Positions 43,742 to 51,268 of a DNA stretch of 64,000 nucleotides are shown here, in pieces. Within the stretch, counting starts at the first letter, position 1. Each line of letters begins with the position of its first letter. A program made the translations under genes and the position numbers. The stretch is from Flavobacterium hydatis (GTDB lineage Bacteria > Bacteroidota > Bacteroidia > Flavobacteriales > Flavobacteriaceae): assembly GCF_000737695.1 (NCBI RefSeq), contig NZ_JPRM01000016.1, forward strand, positions 1 to 64,000, given 5' to 3'. The notes under the pieces are model-generated. The model had not been told where the DNA came from, searched no databases, and worked only from the letters and a program-made list of their open reading frames with translations.

Positions 43742-44704
43742 TTAATTTTCGCTTTTAAAACTCCACTTACCTTGTTGTGCTTCGGTAAGGAAAGACCATG
43801 CTACAATGCGACTTGTTTTCTGACCTTGTGCCATATCGATTGTTTTTACGATTGAAGCATTCACTTTATTTAATGTTTTATAGATACTCGAAAGGTTCTC
43901 TCTTTTAGATACTAGTGTTGTAAACCATAAACATTGCATTGGATATTTGGCACTTTCGTAAATCATTTGGGTTACAAATCCGATTTCTCCTCCATCGCAC
44001 CATAGTTCGGCATTATGACCTCCGAAGTTTAAAACAGGGGCAGCTTTTCTATTTGCTTTTGGATTTAGACTTGTTACTTTTCGAACAGCACTTTTATTAG
44101 CTTCTTCTGACGAAGAATGAAATGGTGGATTGCAAATTGTGAATGTAAATCTATCTTCGGGTGTAATTATATTTTTGAATATAAAACGTGCTTCTGTTTG
44201 TTGTTGTAAACTGATAGCATCTATTAGCTTTGGATTGGCTTCGATTATTTTACTGCAATTTTCGATTGCTTTTTCATCGATATCTGTTCCAACAAAACTC
44301 CATCCATAAGCTGCATTTCCTAATATTGGGTAAATACAATTTGCACCAACGCCTATATCTAAGCCTAAAACGGCTTCGCCTTCTGGAATAACTCCATTAT
44401 TTGTTGTGGCTAATAAATCGGCTAGGTAATGAATATAGTCAACTCTTCCTGGAATAGGAGGACAAAGATACTCTTTAGGGATATCCCAGTTTTGTATGTC
44501 GTAATAATGAATTAATAATGCTTTGTTAAGCGATTTTACAGCCTCGGGATTACTAAAATCAATTGTTTCGATATCATGCTCGTTTATAATGACATGCTTC
44601 TTTAATTCGGGACAATCTGTGATTAGTTGTTCGAAGTCATAGCGCAAACGATGCGGGTTTCTAGGATGCAGACTTGTTTTCTCGGAGTTGTTTATAGCTT
44701 TCAT
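43742..44704 (-). CDS. rlmF: 23S rRNA (adenine1618-N6)-methyltransferase
   Basis: The protein has 320 residues. It methylates A1618 of 23S rRNA using S-adenosylmethionine. Family marks are LHPRNPHRLRYDFEQL at the start, the AdoMet site VLGLDIGVGANCIYPI (about 110-125), and the catalytic NPPF motif in TICNPPFHSSSEEA (about 187-200) used by adenine-N6 methyltransferases. The length is typical of RlmF. The gene is alone, with a clear -7 box 18 bases upstream. Confidence 0.94.
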   Translation of the reverse strand: MKAINNSEKTSLHPRNPHRLRYDFEQLITDCPELKKHVIINEHDIETIDFSNPEAVKSLNKALLIHYYDIQNWDIPKEYLCPPIPGRVDYIHYLADLLATTNNGVIPEGEAVLGLDIGVGANCIYPILGNAAYGWSFVGTDIDEKAIENCSKIIEANPKLIDAISLQQQTEARFIFKNIITPEDRFTFTICNPPFHSSSEEANKSAVRKVTSLNPKANRKAAPVLNFGGHNAELWCDGGEIGFVTQMIYESAKYPMQCLWFTTLVSKRENLSSIYKTLNKVNASIVKTIDMAQGQKTSRIVAWSFLTEAQQGKWSFKSEN

Positions 44705-44721
44705 TATTCTTAATTTCCGTG

Positions 44722-44729
44722 CAAAGGTA
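44722..44729 (-). promoter_or_regulatory. -7 box (TACCTTTG) of rlmF
   Basis: TACCTTTG on the minus strand with a TTTCC about 16 bases further upstream; the rlmF ATG is 18 bases downstream. Confidence 0.55.
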
Positions 44730-44779
44730 CGTAATCCTAATTTGGAAATGTATGTAGTGGTTGTTATGAAATATTTTGG

Positions 44780-44862
44780 CCTAGCCCCGATGGGAACGGC
44801 ATCCTTTTTCTGGCTTTTTTTGACAGAAAAAGATATAGTGTACAGCGGGAAATAGCTCCTTA
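44780..44862. repeat. Dispersed CTAGCCCCGATGGGAGCG element, copy 2
   Basis: The segment reads CTAGCCCCGATGGGAACGGC, then TCCTTTTTCTGGC, the inverted GACAGAAAAAGA, then TACAGCGGGAAATAGCTCCT. It matches copy 1 at 23399 over most of its length and copy 3 at 57924 in inverted form. It lies between the convergently read rlmF upstream region and the thiamine pyrophosphokinase gene end. Confidence 0.8.
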
Positions 44863-44880
44863 TTTTAACTTAGATAATAA

Positions 44881-45543
44881 TTAATCCATGCATTCCATTA
44901 GCAATAAATCGCCATCGGTATGGGTAATTGTAACGATTCCGTCTTTGGCAACAGCATTGCTACTACCAGTTCTGTAACCTATTGTTAGGGTGTCGTTTTG
45001 TAAAGGATATACTAAGTTATCCGAAAAGATTCCGTTTACGACTCCAATCGGGATGAGCGAGATTGGTGTGTTGGCTGTATACCATTTTTCGAATTTATTA
45101 GGTAATAAAAATATCTTAGAATGATCATCGAGGATTACTATCTTGAGTAAGTTTCGGTATCGAACGATATTGGTGAGATTTGTAATGGTATGATCGGCTC
45201 TTTTTCCTGTTGCCCAAACTACATTTGCAGCAGGGATTTTTCGTTCGATTAAGTAATCAAATGCTTTCTCTAAATCGGTTTTGTCCTGATCTGGAGTATG
45301 TACAATCTCTATAGGATATTGTGATGTTTTATATTTTTCGGGGTCGAATCCGCGATCGAAATCGCCAAGAAGGACGTCGACTTTTATCCCTAGGTTAACT
45401 ACGCGCTCTATAGCCGAATCTAATACGATTACTAAAGGCGACCATTCTAACAATTGTCCTAATAACTCGGGATTGCAGGCAGCGCCATTTGCAATGATTA
45501 ATGCTGGTTCTTGGTCGTCGCGTACGATATGGTGTGAGGACAT
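44881..45543 (-). CDS. Thiamine pyrophosphokinase
   Basis: The protein has 220 residues. It transfers pyrophosphate from ATP to thiamine to make thiamine diphosphate. Family marks are ALIIANGAACN, DVLLGDFDRG (acidic metal site near 55-64), HTPDQDKTDLEKAF (about 82-95) and WATGKRADHTITNL (about 111-124), plus the C-terminal beta domain with GYRTGSSNAVAKDG, which contacts thiamine. The start at 45543 (MSSHHIV) lies 27 bases after a good -7 box. It is a single gene, so it probably serves salvage of thiamine. Confidence 0.92.
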   Translation of the reverse strand: MSSHHIVRDDQEPALIIANGAACNPELLGQLLEWSPLVIVLDSAIERVVNLGIKVDVLLGDFDRGFDPEKYKTSQYPIEIVHTPDQDKTDLEKAFDYLIERKIPAANVVWATGKRADHTITNLTNIVRYRNLLKIVILDDHSKIFLLPNKFEKWYTANTPISLIPIGVVNGIFSDNLVYPLQNDTLTIGYRTGSSNAVAKDGIVTITHTDGDLLLMECMD

Positions 45544-45569
45544 TTATAGTATGGATTTATAATGTACTG

Positions 45570-45577
45570 CAAATGTA
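45570..45577 (-). promoter_or_regulatory. -7 box (TACATTTG) of the thiamine pyrophosphokinase gene
   Basis: TACATTTG on the minus strand, 27 bases before the start codon; a TTT about 15 bases further upstream is a weak -33 candidate. No thiamine riboswitch is possible in so short a leader. Confidence 0.55.
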
Positions 45578-45681
45578 CGAAAGTAAAAAGTAAATATTTT
45601 TCTACGATTAAGGGATTAAGTTTTTTTAGCCCGAGATTATAAAGACTATTTGTGTTGTCTAAGAGTTTTAGTGATATTTTT

Positions 45682-45751
45682 ACCATATAAGTTATTTAAG
45701 AAAATATAAGTTTGTGTGTTTTCTTAAATGAGCTTACATAACTTATATGGT
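45682..45751. repeat. 70-base interrupted palindrome
   Basis: ACCATATAAGTTAT (45682-45695) and ATAACTTATATGGT (45738-45751) are perfect inverted copies; inside them TTAAGAAAA (45696-45704) and TTTTCTTAA (45719-45727) also pair. It forms a two-part hairpin in the gap 45578-45809 between thiamine pyrophosphokinase and ridA. Confidence 0.75.
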
Positions 45752-45809
45752 TAGTTTTCTTTGTCGCACATTCTTAATTAAGCTTAATCACTTAATGGTA
45801 TAAAAAGTT

Positions 45810-46268
45810 TTATTTTTTTGCTTTGTAAGCTACAGCATCTACTTCTATTAGCATTCCGTCGAGGGCTAGTCTAGGAACGGGAATTAATGTACTTGCCGGA
45901 AAGGGCTTGTTTTTCCATACTTTACTGATTTCTTCATTCCATATTTTTAGTTTTTCTTGAGAATGGTCTACTATCAGGATGGTAATTTTCATAACATTTT
46001 CCGGCTTTAGATTATAACTTTCCAGTACTGTTACAATATTTTTTAATGCTACTTGGGTTTGTTCTCTAAAGCTATTGCTCAAAATATGTTCTTTGCCTAA
46101 TCCGCCGCTTTGTCCCGATATAAAAACAAGTTCGCCTTGAGCAGAAACCGATGCCGCATGACTGAATCCGTAAGGTGCTGGATCGAATAAAGATTCTGGG
46201 TTTTTGAATATTTGTGCTTTTGCATTAAAGACACAAAGAGAAAATAAAGTAATAAGTATCTGTTTCAT
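45810..46268 (-). CDS. Exported RidA-family protein
   Basis: The protein has 152 residues. The C-terminal 130 residues match the RidA/YjgF fold: FISGQSGG, FREQTQVALKNIVTVLESY, VMKITILIVDH and LALDGMLIEVDAVAYK. Unlike cytoplasmic RidA it begins with a signal peptide (MKQILITLFSLCVFNAKAQ), so it is probably periplasmic. The conserved arginine is in VPRLALDG. Cytoplasmic RidA deaminates reactive imines; the role of exported copies is not known. Single gene. Confidence 0.85.
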   Translation of the reverse strand: MKQILITLFSLCVFNAKAQIFKNPESLFDPAPYGFSHAASVSAQGELVFISGQSGGLGKEHILSNSFREQTQVALKNIVTVLESYNLKPENVMKITILIVDHSQEKLKIWNEEISKVWKNKPFPASTLIPVPRLALDGMLIEVDAVAYKAKK

Positions 46269-46370
46269 GTTTTTTAAATTTTGAATTAACTTGTAGCAAA
46301 GGTTGGCTAATTCTAATTCTGAAACATTTACATATGTTGAGAGATTGTATTTTTTTCAGAGTAACGCATA

Positions 46371-46403
46371 AAAAAATGCTCTCGATTAGTGAGAGCATTT
46401 TAT
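46371..46403 (-). terminator. Terminator of the GyrI-like gene
   Basis: AAAATGCTCTC and GAGAGCATTTTA form a perfect stem with a 7-base loop, just after the stop on the minus strand. Confidence 0.85.
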
Positions 46404-46408
46404 TGGTT

Positions 46409-46891
46409 TTAATCTTTATGTTTTATCGGAATCCAAATTTCCTCTTCGGATGTTGGGTCTTCGTGTTTGTATTTTTCGCCCATTACGGCAAAATGTGGTC
46501 TGTTCTCTAATACATATTCTGACTTTGGTAACCAATTGGTAAAGATGTATTGATAGGTTTCGTTACCATTACTCGCTGGACCTTTATGTATAAAAACTGC
46601 ATAAAGTCCGTTTGGGATTATGATGGTTTCCATATCCTGTGGAACGGAAAGAAAGTCGGTAACTTCTATACCTGCCCATTTTTCGAATTGATTACTCGGA
46701 TTGAAATTTATAAAATGATTTTCTGTATAGACTTCAATAGAATATAAATCTGAACCGATATTGTTTTTTATCTCTTTTCGGTTTGGCATAAAACTTTGCC
46801 ACAGCTCTTTTGTTTTATTGGTAGTGAAAGATGTTGTTATTTGTTTTCCAATGATTTTCTTTTCGGTTAAATTTTCTATTCTTGGTTCCAT
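46409..46891 (-). CDS. GyrI-like (AraC effector-binding) domain protein
   Basis: This 160-residue protein is a stand-alone GyrI-like/AraC_E_bind domain with no DNA-binding part. The fold is marked by KKIIGKQITTSF at the start, WAGIEVTDFLSVPQDMETIIIPNGLYAVFIHKGP in the middle and the late EIWIPIK strand with the conserved glutamate. Such single domains bind hydrophobic or cationic small molecules; some hydrolyse or sequester toxins. Function here is open. Its -7 box touches the stop of the next gene's coding region. Confidence 0.85.
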   Translation of the reverse strand: MEPRIENLTEKKIIGKQITTSFTTNKTKELWQSFMPNRKEIKNNIGSDLYSIEVYTENHFINFNPSNQFEKWAGIEVTDFLSVPQDMETIIIPNGLYAVFIHKGPASNGNETYQYIFTNWLPKSEYVLENRPHFAVMGEKYKHEDPTSEEEIWIPIKHKD

Positions 46892-46921
46892 ATTAAATCT
46901 TCAATCTGTTTAAAATTACTC

Positions 46922-46929
46922 CAAAGATA
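46922..46929 (-). promoter_or_regulatory. -7 box (TATCTTTG) of the GyrI-like gene
   Basis: TATCTTTG on the minus strand, 30 bases before the start codon and adjacent to the stop of the upstream DUF4249 gene. Confidence 0.55.
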
Positions 46930-47751
46930 TTACTTAACTGTATATTTTTGAGTAACGGCTTCGCTAAGCGAAAAATATCCTAAAGGAAAATTGTCCTTAT
47001 CGTTTTCATTTATAATGTTTCCTCTTATTGATGCAAGCGGGGATTGGAACGGTATACGACCTCCATCACCAGCAATACTAGCCATAATAATCATATAATT
47101 ATAATAATCTTCAGAAATACCAAAATGGTTTATTACAATCTCATCACCAGGTTTTAGATCATCATTATTAGAAACACTAAAGAATTCGTTTCCTTGAAAA
47201 AAACGATCTTCTTCGGCAGAAAAACTTGCAGCTACCTGATTGGAGTAGTTATAGGTATAAAAATAATAATTAAGTTCATTTGGAGGATCATTAAAATAGG
47301 CTCTTATTTCTATTTTATCTTGTGTAAGTCCACCATTGTCTTTTTGTGTTATTTTAGTAATCGGTACTATCGATTTTAAGGTTTCGATTGCTTTATATAC
47401 TTTTCCGTTGTGAATAATTGTTAAAATATAAGTTTCGTCAATAACAGGCTCAAAATCGGTACAAATGTATTCGCCAGTACTGCGAATTTCTATAAAGTTA
47501 AATCTCTTGTTAGCCTTGTTTTTTATGTAAATTATAGCGTCAGAAACCGCAGGGATTTCATCATCATAAAAACCCGTGGTTGTCGTTAATTTTATTTTTT
47601 GTTCATTTCCTTTGGTTTCTTTATACCAATAAATGGCAGCTTCGATAACTATTTTTGGTCGTTCAGTATCTAGATCAATATTTACAGATTCTTCGCAACT
47701 TGCAAAAAATAGTGTTGAGATTAAAAGGATTATTAGATTGATTTTTTTCAT
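46930..47751 (-). CDS. DUF4249 lipoprotein, copy B
   Basis: The protein has 273 residues. Lipoprotein signal with lipobox FASC (cysteine near residue 19), then EESVNIDLDTERPKIVIEA, the usual DUF4249 opening. The fold is beta-rich, with TTTTGFYDDEIPAVSDAIIYI and the late pattern NDKDNFPLGYFSLSEA. DUF4249 proteins are regularly encoded next to TonB-dependent receptors and are thought to act as their surface partners. It follows the receptor gene at 47818 by 66 bases and closely resembles the copy at 50411. Confidence 0.9.
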   Translation of the reverse strand: MKKINLIILLISTLFFASCEESVNIDLDTERPKIVIEAAIYWYKETKGNEQKIKLTTTTGFYDDEIPAVSDAIIYIKNKANKRFNFIEIRSTGEYICTDFEPVIDETYILTIIHNGKVYKAIETLKSIVPITKITQKDNGGLTQDKIEIRAYFNDPPNELNYYFYTYNYSNQVAASFSAEEDRFFQGNEFFSVSNNDDLKPGDEIVINHFGISEDYYNYMIIMASIAGDGGRIPFQSPLASIRGNIINENDKDNFPLGYFSLSEAVTQKYTVK

Positions 47752-47817
47752 ATCAAGAAATATTTGTTTAGAAATGCAGCATCAATATTTTAATTGATGA
47801 TTGTTTTGCTGTATGTT

Positions 47818-50217
47818 TTATTTTGGTTTGTTTGCCGGAAATTTAAAATTGTAACTCACAGATGGAATAATTCCGAAAATATAGGTTTTCACCGCTTCAT
47901 TATTCCCAGTTTCAGCGTTCTGCTTAAAGTTTATTGAAGCAGCATTATGTCTGTTATAAAGGTTGTAAACACTAAATACCCATTCTCCAGTCCAGGATCT
48001 GGTTTTGCTTTGCAAAGGAATTAATGTTGCCGAAATATCTAAATGATGGTAAGCAGGGAGTCGGTTTTCATTTCGTAAACCATAGTTAGGGACTTTAATT
48101 CCTAAATATTCATATTGCGATTTAGGGTAGGTAACTGGTTGTCCCGATTGTAAGGCGAAGTTGAGCCCAAATGACCATTTATTATTTAAATTATAAGAAC
48201 TTGTTATTCCTAAATCATGTAGTTTATCATAAACTGAATTATACCATTGCCCATGATTGATTCCTATTTCCTGAGGAGTTCTTCCCGGAGTTTTTTGTTG
48301 TGATTTTGATAATGTATATGAAATCCAACCATTTAATTTTCCTGTATTTTTTTTGAATAATACTTCCAGACCATAGGAACGCATTTGTCCGTTTAATAGA
48401 ACTTGCTCGAGTGCGTTGTTTGCAATTAAATTTGCTCCATCTATATAATCTAATCTATTCTGAATTTCTTTATAATATGTTTCTATTTCTATGGAGTATT
48501 TTCCATCTCTCATGTTTCTAAAATATCCTAAGGCAATCTGATCCGCAATTTGTGGTTTTATGTATTGATCACTAGGCATCCAAACATCGAGTGGAGTTGG
48601 TGATGAGGTATTAGAAATTAATTGCAAATACTGCGTCATTCTGTTATAACTGGCTTTGATAGCTATATCTTCATTAACCTGATATCCGATAGAAAAACGT
48701 GGTTCTAAATTATTATAGCTAAACATTGTTTTGTTATTGCCATAATACTCTGTTGCTATAGGTGATGCTTTCCTGTAAATTTGTAATAATGGGTCAAAAA
48801 GTATAGGATTGTCATCCTTGTAGATATTAAGTGTTGAAGCTCCTAAGCGATAGAATAAGCTGAAACGGAGTCCGTAAGAAAGTGTGATTTTCTCACCAAT
48901 TTTATTTTCTGCTTCGACATAAATAGCTGGTTCAAGTGCATATTTTTTATCTAGCTGATCGGCATTTATTCCAGATTGATTATTTAAAGGTTCTAGTGTT
49001 CCGGGATTAAACTGATAATAGATACCATTTACACCATAATTTAATTTGAAATTATCTGAAATATAATTTTTCAGGTCATATTTTAGGTTGTAATTTTTTA
49101 TTCCTGAGTTCCATTTAAAACCAACTAAATCTAAATCCATACCATAATAATATTCACTATAAATCAGGGATAAATTAGAAAATAGGTTGCTGGAAAATAA
49201 ATGATTCCAACGGAAGTTTACTGTCGTATTACCGTATGTGTTTGAAAAACTATCGTTAATACGAAGTTTGTCACGCCCATAATACCCTGATAAATAAATG
49301 TTGTTATTATCATTTAATTTGTAACTCAGTTTAGCATTCAGGTCATAAAAATATGCTGTTTTATTATTATCTTCTTCTGAAAGTTTTAGGAATAAGTGTG
49401 CATAAGAACTTCTTCCTGCTATCAGGAATGAGCCTTTGTCTTTTACTATTGGGCCTTCGGCAAGAAGACGACTAGAGATTAATCCGATTCCTCCGTTTAC
49501 ACTAAAGTTTTTGCTGTTTCCATCTTTTTGATAAATTTCTAACACAGACGATGCTCTGCCTCCGTAACGAGCAGGGATTCCGCCTTTGTATAGTTTTAGA
49601 TCTTTTAACGCATCTGGATTAAATACCGAGAAAAAACCAAAAACGTGAGATGAATTAAATATTATAGCTTCATCGAGCAAGATTAAGTTTTGATCGGCTC
49701 CACCACCACGAACATTAAATCCTGAAGCTCCTTCGCCTGCATTAGTAACACCGGGAAGTAGCAAGATAGATTTCAATACATCTACTTCGCCCATTACAAC
49801 AGGCATTTTTTTTATGGTCGAGATAGAGAGTTTATTTACACTCATTTCTGGTGTACGGATATTGGCTCTTTTTCTATTGTCGTTAATAACTACTTCCTTG
49901 AGTTCCTCGCCAGCTTCTTTTAGAGAGAAATTGGTTTTTGTATTTTGGGTAACTGCAATTGTTTTTTCAAAGAATTGATAACCTACATATTTTATCTCTA
50001 CTTGATATTCTCCTTTTGGAAGAGTTAATGAATAAAAACCATATTCATTTGTTGTTGTAGCGATGTCTAATGCAGGAATGTAGATGTTGACTCCTATTAA
50101 AATTTCGTTGTTTTTAATGTCGAATATACTGCCACTTAAAGTTACTTTTTCTTGAGAGTAGGAAGAGAAAGTCGTAAAAATTACAATAATAAGTGCTTTA
50201 ATCTTTTTAGAAGCCAT
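47818..50217 (-). CDS. TonB-dependent receptor, copy B
   Basis: The protein has 799 residues. Signal peptide (ending SSYSQ), CarboxypepD_reg-like domain (about 23-100; YGFYSLTLPKGEYQVEIKYVGY), plug domain (about 125-235; VLKSILLLPGVTNAGEGASGFNVRGG and GGIPARYGGRASSVLEIY), then an outer-membrane barrel of about 560 residues. The substrate is unknown. With the DUF4249 lipoprotein after it, it forms the second of two tandem copies of the same two-gene locus; the other is at 50411-53650. Confidence 0.92.
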   Translation of the reverse strand: MASKKIKALIIVIFTTFSSYSQEKVTLSGSIFDIKNNEILIGVNIYIPALDIATTTNEYGFYSLTLPKGEYQVEIKYVGYQFFEKTIAVTQNTKTNFSLKEAGEELKEVVINDNRKRANIRTPEMSVNKLSISTIKKMPVVMGEVDVLKSILLLPGVTNAGEGASGFNVRGGGADQNLILLDEAIIFNSSHVFGFFSVFNPDALKDLKLYKGGIPARYGGRASSVLEIYQKDGNSKNFSVNGGIGLISSRLLAEGPIVKDKGSFLIAGRSSYAHLFLKLSEEDNNKTAYFYDLNAKLSYKLNDNNNIYLSGYYGRDKLRINDSFSNTYGNTTVNFRWNHLFSSNLFSNLSLIYSEYYYGMDLDLVGFKWNSGIKNYNLKYDLKNYISDNFKLNYGVNGIYYQFNPGTLEPLNNQSGINADQLDKKYALEPAIYVEAENKIGEKITLSYGLRFSLFYRLGASTLNIYKDDNPILFDPLLQIYRKASPIATEYYGNNKTMFSYNNLEPRFSIGYQVNEDIAIKASYNRMTQYLQLISNTSSPTPLDVWMPSDQYIKPQIADQIALGYFRNMRDGKYSIEIETYYKEIQNRLDYIDGANLIANNALEQVLLNGQMRSYGLEVLFKKNTGKLNGWISYTLSKSQQKTPGRTPQEIGINHGQWYNSVYDKLHDLGITSSYNLNNKWSFGLNFALQSGQPVTYPKSQYEYLGIKVPNYGLRNENRLPAYHHLDISATLIPLQSKTRSWTGEWVFSVYNLYNRHNAASINFKQNAETGNNEAVKTYIFGIIPSVSYNFKFPANKPK

Positions 50218-50334
50218 ATTGTAGGTTTATAGTTACATAATTAGGCTAAATTACGTCATTATTACTACAAAATGATATTAAAAGATGATTGGTATTACGA
50301 ATTAGCTAATATGGTTTTTAAAAGATAAATAAAT

Positions 50335-50365
50335 AAAAAAAGACAACCGTTTTAGGTTGTCTTTC
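50335..50365 (-). terminator. Terminator after DUF4249 copy A
   Basis: AAAGACAACC and GGTTGTCTTT form a perfect stem with a 6-base loop and flanking A and T runs. It separates the two receptor loci, so each copy is its own operon. Confidence 0.85.
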
Positions 50366-50410
50366 TTATAAGTAGCAAGGATTTAACAAATCAAGCAGCT
50401 TTTTAGGATA

Positions 50411-51232
50411 TTACTCAATCGTATATTTTTTAGTATCAACCTCTCCAAGAGAGAAATAACCTAAAGGGTAGTCATTTGCATTGGTTATATTTATAACATT
50501 TCCTCTTAAAGTTGCTGGAGGAGATTGAAAAGGTCCACCACTATTATCACCAGAAATACTAGTTAATATATTCATGTAATTATAATAACTTTTAGAGATT
50601 CCGATGTGGCTTATTTCAACCTGATCTCCAGGTTTTAAATCGTCACTGTGTGAAGTACTAAAAAACTCGTTTCCGTTAAAAAACTTATCATCAACTGCTG
50701 AATAGCTGGATAGTATCTGATTAGAATATGTGTAATGGTATAAGTAATAATTTGTTTCATCTACAGGATCATTGTAGTATGCTTTTAACTCAATTTCATC
50801 TTTTGCAAAACCACCATCATTAGTTTGTACTATTCGGGTAATTGGAGATACCGATTTTAAAACTTCGGTTGCAACATAAGTATTTCCGCCACTAATAACG
50901 GTTAAGACATAGGTTTCGTTAAGTACAGGTTCAAAATTTGTACATACATATTTTCCTGTTTGAGGGATTTCTATAAAATTGAATACTTTATTGGTGCTGT
51001 TTTTTATAGATATTGTAGCTCCGGAAACAACAGGAATTACGGGATTGTAATAACCAGTTGTAGTGGTTAATTTTATCACTTGCTGATTTCCTGTAGTTCC
51101 TTTTACCCAACTAATATCAGCTTCAACTACTAACTTAGGAGGTTGTGTTTTTAAATCTACTTCTACAACTTCTTCGCAGCTTGTAAAAAATAATGCGGAG
51201 AAAAATACAATTAATAGGCTTATTTTTTTCAT
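50411..51232 (-). CDS. DUF4249 lipoprotein, copy A
   Basis: The protein has 273 residues, the same length as copy B. Lipobox FTSC (cysteine near residue 19), then EEVVEVDLKTQPPKLVVEADI, and the same later segments as copy B: TTTTGYYNPVIPVVSGATI, HSDDLKPGDQVEISHIGISKSYYNYM and NDYPLGYFSLGEV. The family pairs with TonB-dependent receptors as an outer-membrane partner. It lies 36 bases after the receptor gene at 51269 and ends before a terminator. Confidence 0.9.
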   Translation of the reverse strand: MKKISLLIVFFSALFFTSCEEVVEVDLKTQPPKLVVEADISWVKGTTGNQQVIKLTTTTGYYNPVIPVVSGATISIKNSTNKVFNFIEIPQTGKYVCTNFEPVLNETYVLTVISGGNTYVATEVLKSVSPITRIVQTNDGGFAKDEIELKAYYNDPVDETNYYLYHYTYSNQILSSYSAVDDKFFNGNEFFSTSHSDDLKPGDQVEISHIGISKSYYNYMNILTSISGDNSGGPFQSPPATLRGNVINITNANDYPLGYFSLGEVDTKKYTIE

Positions 51233-51268
51233 ATAGATATATTTTTATTTCTCTTAGAGAGAAGTGAA

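Noticed and set aside
45498..45686. Open frame of 62 codons upstream of the thiamine pyrophosphokinase start
   Set aside because: It overlaps the kinase gene and its promoter box in another frame and has no protein-like features.
45544..45809. Thiamine riboswitch upstream of the pyrophosphokinase
   Set aside because: The leader implied by the -7 box is under 25 bases, and no THI-box words (such as CTGAGA) are visible.
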